64,000 bases of DNA from Diadophis punctatus similis (Eukaryota; Chordata; Lepidosauria; Squamata; Dipsadidae): assembly GCA_023053685.1 (NCBI GenBank), contig JALIGW010000001.1, forward strand, positions 156,049,966-156,113,965. The letters run 5' to 3'. The position numbers were made by a program, and so were the translations under genes. The notes under the pieces are model-generated. The model did no database searches, was not told the DNA's origin, and saw only the letters and a program-made list of their open reading frames with translations. Shown in pieces: positions 55,704 to 64,000 of this stretch (positions are counted from its first letter, which is position 1; every line of letters starts with the position of its first letter).

Positions 55704-56466
55704 AATAGCAATGTACATCCTTCAGTACATTGGCTACACATGAAAGAAACATATGAAAACATGGAACTGTTGTTGAAGCACATCCAGTACACCAAGTACA
55801 ACTGGAATATGTGGAGAATTAAAAGTAGTGGCTCTGCTGTTGAAAAGTAGCTCAGATATACTAAGTACGGTTGTTGCATATGTGAACGGGACAGTGGTGC
55901 AATAGAGTAGCATTATATTAAAAAGAAATTTGGTTCCAGGACAGTAAAATATGGAACATGAACTACTTGTTGACATGACAAATATATTTGTCCTCTACTT
56001 CACATAATATTCAGACTGATTAAAAATTTTGTGAAAGCAATGAACAAGGAAGGTGAAGATTTTCATTATTTAAGACAGATGTTTCCAAGGATAACCAAAG
56101 CCAAGATAAAGGAAGACATATTTGTTGGTCCACAGATCAGGTACATCATCAATGACAAGTACAGTAGTTTGAAGATCTGTTAGCAGGGCCAGAGAAAATT
56201 GTCTGGAAAGCATTCAAGGATGTCGTTGAGATTTTTCTTGGCAACTACAGAGCACCAAACTACATTTCAGCTGGTTGGCAAAATTCTTACAGCATACAAG
56301 ACCATGAAACACAACATGTCACTGAACATTCACTTTCAGCATTCACACTTGAACTTTTGGTCTGAAAATCTAGGAATAGTCATTGATGAACAAAGTGAAA
56401 GTTTTCATCAGGAAATTGCCATATTGGAAAAAGGGTATCAGGACAACTGGAATCCATCATATCCTA
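55704..56466 (+). pseudogene. Decayed ORF of a probable DNA-transposon protein, family known mainly from arthropods
   Basis: Across several frames the plus strand reads HPSVHWLHMKETYENMELLL, YTKYNWNMWRIKSS, YTKYGCCICERDSGA, HYIKKKFG, PLLHIIFRLIKNFVKAMNKE, FHYLRQMFPRITKAKIKEDI, FVGPQIRYII, WKAFKDVVEIFLGNYRAPNY, then SLNIHFQHSHLNFWSENLGI and DEQSESFHQEIAILEKGYQD. I remember this order (MKETYENM, YTK-CFLC-WDSR, LPPLHIKLGL-KNFVKA, KIKEGIFVGPQI, FLGN-RA-NY, HSHLDFFPENLG--SDE-GERFHQDI) from an uncharacterised, often multicopy protein family in aphids and other arthropods and in Hydra. At least one in-frame stop (TAG at about 56181) and several frameshifts make it a relic. Function is unproven; multicopy occurrence suggests a transposase. 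No TIRs were located. Confidence 0.6.
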
Positions 56467-56904
56467 AATATGTAGTTCATTCCCAATGAATTAACCTGTT
56501 AAGTCATTCATGATAATGCAATGTTATTTCTCATGCCAAAGAGGAAGGAGAACTTTTCATCAGTTTCTATTTAAGTACAAACTTCTAGGAGCCATTCATC
56601 AGTTTATCCGTGACTTATTAACAGAAAGATAAAATTTAACAAGAAGGACAGGTAAATAACACATAGAAAAAGAAAAAAGAGAAGCTTCAGTTCCTGGATA
56701 TCGTGTTATTCTGGACAGGAGGTGAGAGGAACTGTATTGAGTTGTCTTTGTGCATTGCGGTGAATATAACAGATAACAACTAAATAAATAGACAAAATAA
56801 CAACTAAAAGTGCACCTTTTTGCCCCATCAATTTATATAAATACCTTAATGTCTATTCTGATTTGTAGGATTGGCCTGTGTAACCCAATAGGAAATGTGA
56901 TATT
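56467..56904. other. Unannotated stretch downstream of the transposon-like relic
   Basis: May hold more of the same element, but nothing is recognisable. Confidence 0.35.
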
Positions 56905-57440
56905 GGGGCTTCTTATTTTAGAGAAAAGAGAATTAAAAGTAGATGTGATAGAGATGCATAAAATTATCCATGGTATAGTGAATGATTGATGTGTAGATAG
57001 AGTGAAATTTTTCTTCTTGTTTCAAAATACGATTGTATTTTTAAAAATTGTATTTTTAAAAATTGTAATTTAAAAAATTGTATTTTAAAAAATTGTATTT
57101 TAAAAAATTGTATTTTAAAAAATTGTATTTTAAAAAATTGTAATTTAAAAAATTGTAGAAAATACGACTTTAGCAACAGAGTGGTTAATGCCTGGAACTC
57201 ACTACTGACTCTGTGGTTTCGTCACCAAACCCCCAAAACTTTACCCTTAGACTGTCCACTGTCGACCTCACCCGATTCCTAAGAGGTCAGTAAGGGGCGT
57301 GCATAAGTGCACCAGCATGCCTACCATCCCTGTCCTAATGTTCCTTCTTATCAGTACCCATCTTATGTATATAAACAATGTTACATCTATGTATATTACC
57401 AATACATATTTGACAAAATAAATAAAATAAATAAAAATAA
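56905..57440 (+). mobile_element. LINE C-terminal fragment and 3' end, with internal minisatellite
   Basis: REKRELKVDVIEMHKIIHGI is a CR1/Jockey-like C-terminal helix. After the minisatellite the frame gives NCRKYDFSNRVVNAWNSL, parallel to CRKYDFSNRVINAWNALP of the LINE at 32490. Then comes the 3' UTR (GTAAGGGGCGTGCATAAGTG, CACCAGCATGCCTACCATCC) and an (AAATA)n tail. The part left of the minisatellite could belong to a different LINE. Confidence 0.75.
57032..57151. repeat. 15-bp minisatellite, 8 units
   Basis: Eight consecutive 15-bp units of the form ATTGTATTTTAAAAA occupy exactly 120 bp. The array ends at ATTGTAGAAAATACG, which is LINE coding sequence. Confidence 0.93.
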
Positions 57441-58501
57441 ATAAAATGTTAGAGTCCTGAGTTGGTCAAGGAAGCAGAATGAGGGGAGATTCAGAACAAT
57501 AAAAGGCAGCACTTAAACCGAGGCATTTGAAAGTGATTGCTTTTAAAAGGGAATGGGATCAGGGATAAGACTCTCATGACTACTTAGTCATGGTGGGCAA
57601 TAAATCATTCTTATATTGGGGTAGCAGATTGTCTCTTAATATCGCTTGGTGGAGAACATGAGCAGAAGGATGGGGTGATGCCCTTGTCTTGTTTAGTGGT
57701 GTTCTGTTGGCTACAACAAGTGCAGAATGCTGCACTAAATGGGTATTTAGTCTGATCTAGCACAGAATTTACCCCTTCCCTTGTGCAATGGTGCAAAGTT
57801 ACAGCGGTTCAGTTGAAACTGATATTCACTTGATAGTGAATGCAATACTGTGAATGGCACTACAATTCATGCAGTGAACTCTGTCTGAACAGGTGCTCAA
57901 GAAGAAGAATTGAAAAGCAATAGCATTCACAGAAGTTCAATAACCAAGAGCTGGCCTCTTTTGTTATAATCAGTCACTTAAGGATACAAAATTCTAAAAG
58001 TGACTAATGGGCAATTCTCTCACTGAATTAGGAGCAGGACATTCAATATTCCTTTGACGAATCATTTTAATCTGTTGGGGGAAGGGGATGTCAATTTAAA
58101 GGTCAAGTACTTAAAAAAAGAGAGATGATTATTCCGTATTTCATGCATAGAACAAAAGCACAGCAGAATTCATTGTGTGTCAGTTCCCTTTGTGTATAGC
58201 ACATACGCAGAGAAATAGATAGCTTAATTATATAATTATCTGTCATGGGGGTGATATTGGCCCAGGAATTGAAACAGTCAAATGGGTGCTTTATTGTTGT
58301 TGTGATCCTCCTTAATTGGTTACTGTAATGACTGTGTGTTCCAAGATGACTTTAAGTGGTGGGGGGAAGGGATTCTTTTTTTAACAAGGTTTTAAAAATG
58401 AGAACTGTACTACAGACATTCCATTATCAACATTCTTGAAACACTATCTATTGTTATCCAATGAATGAAAGAATATCAGGGATTGACTGGGAAGTTCACA
58501 T
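57441..58501. other. Unannotated stretch
   Basis: No gene or element recognised. Confidence 0.4.
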
Positions 58502-58515
58502 TCACACACACACAC

Positions 58516-58552
<37 letters not shown>
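58502..58552. repeat. (AC)n microsatellite, interrupted
   Basis: CACACACAC with two CACCACAC interruptions, then a pure run to 58552. Confidence 0.95.
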
Positions 58553-58553
<1 letters not shown>

Positions 58554-60732
58554 CGGAAGAAAGAGTTGATGGCAAACTATTTATATACCGTTACGAGGAA
58601 AATTTCATGGATATGTTTATTAAATCACTAAGAATTGAGCTTGAATCAAAGGTGATTTTATCTTCATGGTACAGCAACTTCCAAGTTGGAGCTTGAAATA
58701 CATTAACATCCCTGTGAGCAATAATAAATCAAATAATTAAAATACTAGTAATCCCAGAGTTTCAATGTATGTAGGAGGCTTCCAGTTGCAATTCTGCATG
58801 AACATCTGTTTTGACTTTATTCCTTAATTTGGTATTGTCTCTGGATCCTTCAGTCATTTTCCATACAGGGGCAGAATAATTACCTTTCTTTGAAGGAGGC
58901 TATGTATTGCAATCTATGAATTTGGGAGTACCTCCAAGATATGTGCCAAAAAGTTGGCATGGTTGAGAACCTGCCAAAGAAATTGCCCTTGCAGATGGCC
59001 CACAGTTGATGTGAGACACTGGGACAATATTCTGCATTCAGCGCCTTCTATGCAAAGCACATGCTTTGCATACACAGAGGAATTTGGACTCAGTTACAGC
59101 CTTCCCTGAGACTTATAATTAGTGAGAGTAAACTACTGGGTTACAGTGTCACAGCAGATTAAGCCACTTGATGCCATCCAGAAGATTTGCAACCTCCGCT
59201 AGTCCTGGAAGCATAATAAGGGATGGTGGTTGAAAAATCAGAGACCACGAGTTTCCAGATTTTCTTCTAATAAGAGGGTATTAACTTGCTATCTTTATTG
59301 GTCTTTCTGAATTTCAGTCATTTGGAAATAATGTGAGTTACTTACTTCAAAATGTGATATTTTGAAAATATGACCGTACTGTATTTGGTGGTAGGACTAG
59401 GGAAATGCCCATTTTCCTGAGTGAAGATCTAACTTTCTCCCTAGAGATTTTATCACAGATCAAAGGTACACATTTTTTTTTGAGCCAGGACACCATTCTA
59501 TATTTGAATGGTATGCTAGGAATTGTACTCCAATCAGCATGTATAGCCAAGATAAATAAATTAACAGGGCCAGGATAAAAGCTAGCCTTGAGTTAATTTA
59601 AATATAAATGCAAATTAAACTCAATGAGTCAATCACAATTAATGTGATTAGTATTATTCCCAAGATATTTAATCATGTCTTCCTTTTTGCAGGGTGGGAG
59701 TCTGAGGACTGCATTTAAAATTTGGAGCAACAGGAATCTCTTAGGACTTATATTTGTGTACACCTGCCTTCAAAATCCTACTGCTCCTACTCACTGTTTA
59801 AATCCATCATTTATTACTGCACTGAGGTCTTTATATAGCTAGCCTATTTCTTGTTTGAAGTTCCAGTGGAGTGGAAAAAAAACTCCTTATTATTACTATT
59901 TAATTTCTGCAGAACACCAATAAATATTGCTGTTAGTTAAACATAAGATATGGTAACCATTGCCTCCCCTCACAGGCATAGAAAAAGGTCAGCTCAGAGT
60001 GCTGCACACACATGGTAAATCTTTAACTTCAAGTGTCCTTCTGTGGTGACCAACTAAAATATTAGCAGAATAAATGTTTTATGGGAAAATGTTGGCAGGA
60101 ACCCCAAGTGAAACAGGTGGCATTGGGTTATTTCAATATAATGTAATGATTTAGCCAGGTTTCCATCTGGACAGCATGTGGTTGAATCCACTTAGAGAGA
60201 GTATCAAAGAGCATGAATATGCACAGGGGATTGTAGTAGTGTTCCAATGCACAGCTCAATGGCTTCTTTGCAGAAAAATAGCTTGGGTTCTAGGTCCTTT
60301 GGGTTAAATATTTTCACTGTCAGGGAATCTGAATCTCTTCATCGAATATTAAAGACAAAGCAACCCTCTGACACAGAATAGCCAGTTGACTCATTATAGG
60401 ATGGTTCCTGGAAGCTGAGAATTGCTCGCATTATGCCTTGGCATTTATTATGAAAGAGTTCATTACCTTTGGAAGCTCAGGCATATGCTGGAAAGACAGA
60501 AGCTTGCCAGAGAGGTATTTTAACAAGCTTTGCTGCTGTAAATATATATTTAAAATCCTAGCAAGCTATTTCAGTACAATACAATTATGGCCTATCAAAG
60601 AACCTTATTTGACACATAATATTTAATTCTACTTATAATGGTACCTTTTAGCTATAGGTAAAGCTAAAAACTCTGTGTGTCCCCCCTCAGAAAAGGAGCT
60701 TAAAAATTAAAGGGATTTGTGGACTAAAGAAC
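58553..60732. other. Unannotated stretch
   Basis: About 2.2 kb with no recognisable coding sequence, repeat or RNA, the longest featureless block in the window. Confidence 0.4.
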
Positions 60733-61365
60733 TACTGTATTTTTCAGAGTATAAGATGCACCGGAGTATAAGATGCACCTTAGTTTTGGGGGAGGAAAAT
60801 AGGGGGAAAAATCTACCTACCAGGTATTCATCTGGCTAGTGTCCTTAGTCTGGCCAGCTTCAGCACATTATTTTATCCCCCGGTTAGGGCTGAAAAAAAT
60901 CTTCTTCAGAGGGAATAGCGATGAAAACAAGCCTGTAAAGACTTAGGGCTGGAAAAAAAAACTTCTTTGGAGGAAGTAGCAATGAAAAAATCTTGGAAGC
61001 TGGGAAGATCGTTAGCACCTTGTTAGGGCTGAAAAAACCTTTTTTGGAAGGAGTAGGAATGAAAACAAGCCTGCAAAGACTTAGGGCTGGAAAAAAAAAC
61101 TTCTTCAGAGAAGTAGCAATGAAAAAAATCCTGCAAGCCGGGAAGATCGTTAGCACCTCGTTGGTGCTGAAAAAACCTTTTTCGGAGAGAGTAGCAATGA
61201 AAACAAGCCTGCAAGCTGGGAAGAGCCAGGAAGATCATTAGCACCTTGTTGGGGCCAGGAAAAAAAAGCTTCAAAAAAGCTACAATTGGAGTATAAGACG
61301 CATGAAAATTTTCAGTCTCTTTTAGGGGGGTAAAAGGTGAGTCTTATACTCCAAAAAATATGGTA
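60733..61365 (-). mobile_element. TIR element, TATTTTTCGGAGTATAAGA family, copy 3 (633 bp)
   Basis: Starts TACTGTATTTTTCAGAGTAT and ends GTCTTATACTCCAAAAAATATGGTA. It is inverted relative to copy 1 because the doubled GATGCACC block is on the left. The interior holds tandem copies of a unit of about 100-120 bp (GACTTAGGGCTGGAAAAAAA at 60939 and 61079; GGGAAGATCGTTAGCACC at 61002 and 61140). These are complementary to the repeats in 4701-5185. Confidence 0.78.
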
Positions 61366-61950
61366 TTTTGTTTTATTGTTAATCTGTCTTTTGAATGCTT
61401 GCAGCATGATCCAGCCAGTGTTAGACAAGCTGACATCTCCATTTGTTTGTCCTATTGGTGTATGAAGTAATACACGCTTCACTGTCTCTGTACTAGATCC
61501 AAATATCAGAATAAACACATGGGTGCTTGGACCCCATTAATTCCATGGGCTGTTATCCTGCCTACCTTCAGTAAGTCCTCCTGAATTCGGTGGGGCTTAT
61601 TTCTGAGTACTGGTAACTACTGATAACAGAATGCTTCAGAAGCACCTGCCGGGAAGAACAAGATGTATAACATTATGTTTGTGCAGGCAGAGCTTAACTT
61701 TGGATTGTGCAAGGTGACAAATACACAATGATATAATCACAAAGTGTTAGGGATCTGAGCAGAAGCAACAGCATCTTCATGTACTCGCACTAGGAAAGGA
61801 GGAGTGTGGGGCCAGCAAAACAAAACCAAGCTAGCGACATCGCAGCCCGAATTTGAAAACAAGTATATGCAATGGCATCATAAGACAATGATTGTAGCAA
61901 CATTGCCATTTTATCCTTCAAGAGGCCAGGCCATAAAAGCCAGTACAGAA
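61366..61950. other. Unannotated stretch
   Basis: Nothing recognised. Confidence 0.4.
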
Positions 61951-62329
61951 GCAAGAATCGATTTGCAGCCAGTTGTTTAGTGACTGTTCGAAGTTACAAC
62001 AGCACTGAATAAAGTGAATTTTGACCATTTTTCACACTTACAGCATCCCCATAGTCACATGATCAAAATTCAGATGCTTGGCAACTGGCATGTATTTATG
62101 ACGGTTGTAATGTCCCGGGGTCATGTGATCACCTTTTGGGACCTTCTGACAAGCAAAGTCAACAGGGAAGCCAGATTCACTGCACAAAAATGCTAGTAAC
62201 TTAGCTACAGTGATTCACTTAACAACTGCGGCAAGAAAGGTCATAAAATGGAGCAAAACTCACTTAACAACTGTCTTGCTTAGCAATGGAAATTTTGGGC
62301 TCAATTGTGGTGGTAAATCGAGGACTACC
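61951..62329. mobile_element. TIR repeat with CACTTAACAACTG internal motifs
   Basis: The right end GGTAAATCGAGGACTACC reads in reverse GGTAGTCCTCGATTTACC. The left end (AATCGATTTGCAGCCA) preserves the TCGATTT core in inverted orientation. CACTTAACAACTG occurs at about 62217 and 62261. The run from GTCACATGATCAAAATTCAG to CGGGGTCATGTGATCACC also contains inverted GTCA-GTGATC motifs. I remember it as a common snake interspersed repeat but cannot name it. No coding frame. Confidence 0.62.
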
Positions 62330-62756
62330 CCATAGATGATTATATTACTGTGTTCATGCAAGAAACTCCCATCATTTCCAATGATATGTGCTTTTTTTTC
62401 TTTCTCTGAAGGATTATCTTCTTCATTCTCCACATCCTCATTGTGAGCAGAAAAATGGGCACATGAGTTTGAAAAATCATTTGCCAGGTGTCACAGAAGA
62501 ATAGGCTGCTAAGATACCTACAAACATATTTTGGTTTCTCCAACTACTGACAACTTCCTAGATATTTATACTACATCTTGAACATTGAAGATTATTACTG
62601 CTGTTCAAATCCTGTTATTATTTTATTGGTTTCATAATTTATTTTCTAATCCACTCTCCCCCAAACATCTAAATTTGTCCTACTGTGTGATGTGTAGTAT
62701 ATAAGGACACAGATTTCCCCCCCCACCCCATAAGTTTGATTAGATAAATTTTAATA
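62330..62756. other. Unannotated stretch
   Basis: Nothing recognised apart from a C-run near 62719. Confidence 0.4.
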
Positions 62757-63260
62757 ATAGAATAGAATAACAGAGTTGGAAAGGACCTTGGAGGTCTTCT
62801 AGTCCAACCCCCTGCTTAGGCAGGAAACCCTACACCACTTCAGATAATTGGTTATCCAACATTTTCTTAAAAACTTCCAGTGTTGGAGCATTCACAACTT
62901 CTGGAGGCAAGCTATTCCATGGATTAATTGTTCTAACTGTCAGGAAATTTCTCCTTCATTCTAAATTGCTTCTCTCCTTGATTCGTTTCCACCCATTGCT
63001 TCTTGTTCTACCCTCAGGTGCTTTGGAGAATAGTTTGACTCCCTCTTCTTTGTGGCAGCCCCTGAGATATTGGAACACTGCTATCATGTCTCCCCTAGTC
63101 CTTCTTTTCATTAAACTAGACATACCCAGTTCCTGCAACCGTTCTTCATATGTTTTAGCCTCCAGTCCCCTAATCATCTTTGTTGCTCTTCTCTGTACTC
63201 TTTCTAGAGTCTCAACATCCTTTTTGCATTGTGGTGACGAAAACTGAATGCAGTTTTGCA
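62757..63260 (-). mobile_element. CR1 LINE 3' end
   Basis: AATAGAATAGAATAACAGAG starts the element in plus-strand view. On the minus strand it encodes [40 protein letters not shown] and RGDMIAVFQYLRGCHKEEGV, the CR1 ORF2 C-terminus, close to the copies at 50617 and 33768. 5'-truncated near 63260. Confidence 0.9.
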
Positions 63261-64000
63261 TACATTTGTTTAGCTTCTATTCTGGATATCTACTATCTAT
63301 TTTGTCATGGCTGCATATTTACCAGTTTTAGTCTCCCAGTCGTCTGTCAAATTCTTTCCTCAAGTTTTGAATCACTTCATAGCTCAATGTGCTGGCTGTC
63401 CCATTTGGCATTTGAAGAGACGCTCATTGCTCCTATGAATATGCAGTTCCACACAGGTATGCCAAAATTCATGGAAAATATGAGCTACAATTCAGCAACT
63501 GATGATGTGATAATTGTAATGGGTGTGCTGAACATTGAATAGGTTGAGAAAATTTTGGAGGGCAAAACTAGAAGCACATAACATTTTTCTGCAGTCAGTG
63601 GGGCAACAGTGTTGACTTAAAACCTGCTGCTCTCATTTCCAACCTCTTCCAGAAGACCACTGCACCATTTTTGATACTAGTAACAGGATCCTAATTTATG
63701 ACATTATCATGCTAATCTACCCTAGAAGAACTGGTAATTGAAAGACCAATTTCCCTTGCTATCTTTCTAGGACCCGGTGGCCTAGTTGGCAGTTTTGACA
63801 GGTTGGCAGAAGAAATATGTCTTTAATGTAACAGGGCGGGGGTTTCCTCATTTTTCTATCTGGCAAAGACAGTGGACTGAAAAAAAGTATCTCAGAAGGT
63901 CAACTGGATAATCCAAATGGCATGGTTTGCATTGGTAAAATTTGAAAAATACTACTTTAAAAATGGAACAGGTAAATATGAGTGCATATTTTGGGGTAGG
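63261..64000. other. Unannotated stretch to the window edge
   Basis: A plus-strand frame continues from CR1 antisense to 63542 without a known motif. Nothing else recognised. Confidence 0.4.

Noticed and set aside
63180..63542. A 120-residue plus-strand frame
   Set aside because: The first part is CR1 antisense; the remainder shows no known motif.
63769..63810. SINE head (GGTGGCCTAGTTGGCAGTTT)
   Set aside because: Only about 20 bases resemble an A-box region; no B-box or SINE body follows.

Overview
The window looks like intergenic or deep intronic DNA from a squamate reptile, most probably a snake. It is AT-rich and full of long microsatellites. It carries CR1-type, L2/L3-type, L1-type and R4-type LINE pieces, squamate tRNA-derived SINEs, and many short hAT-type elements with intact 8-bp target-site duplications. 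LINE 3' ends running straight into (ATTCT)n arrays, as at 24303-24561, are a pattern known from snakes. I find no intact host gene. Every long reading frame I could identify belongs to a transposable element or is a translated simple repeat.

Layout. 1-5200: two hAT MITEs (1064-1198; 2233-3003, 771 bp) and the first of three copies of a TIR element with a TATTTTTCGGAGTATAAGA end. 5914-6992: a 5'-truncated LINE with a recognisable reverse transcriptase. 8520-9490: large compound tetranucleotide arrays. 10800-21900: hAT copies, LINE 3' ends, SINEs, and a degenerate R4-like LINE (18252-20572, minus) that keeps its restriction-like endonuclease region but has lost most of its RT. 22800-29000: microsatellites, a split second R4 copy, an (ATTCT)n-tailed LINE end and a 340-bp pyrimidine tract. 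30000-35000: a hAT, a SINE, an almost complete RT domain (32505-33582) and a CR1 lying tail to tail with it. 36800-41000: five hAT copies and two SINEs. 42500-46100: polypyrimidine and (TTTTA)n arrays bracketing a LINE end, then a TIR element with a near-perfect 144-bp palindrome inside it. 47600-53150: three solo LTRs, one nested in a Tc1-like transposon, plus a long CR1. 53300-57440: LINE ends, a 15-bp minisatellite grown from LINE coding sequence, and a decayed open frame (55704-56466) that matches a protein family I remember mainly from arthropod genomes. 57440-64000: mostly unannotated DNA with a third TIR-element copy, a TIR repeat at 61951-62329 and a CR1 end.

Most elements act alone. 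The window is best read as layers: old L2-type, L1 and CR1 fragments; hAT, Tc1 and MITE waves inserted among and inside them; LTR elements reduced to solo LTRs; and microsatellites grown from LINE tails. The only hints of host coding sequence are a possible 79-bp exon at 37381-37459 (plus) and open frames on the minus strand at 26710-27377. I could not identify either.
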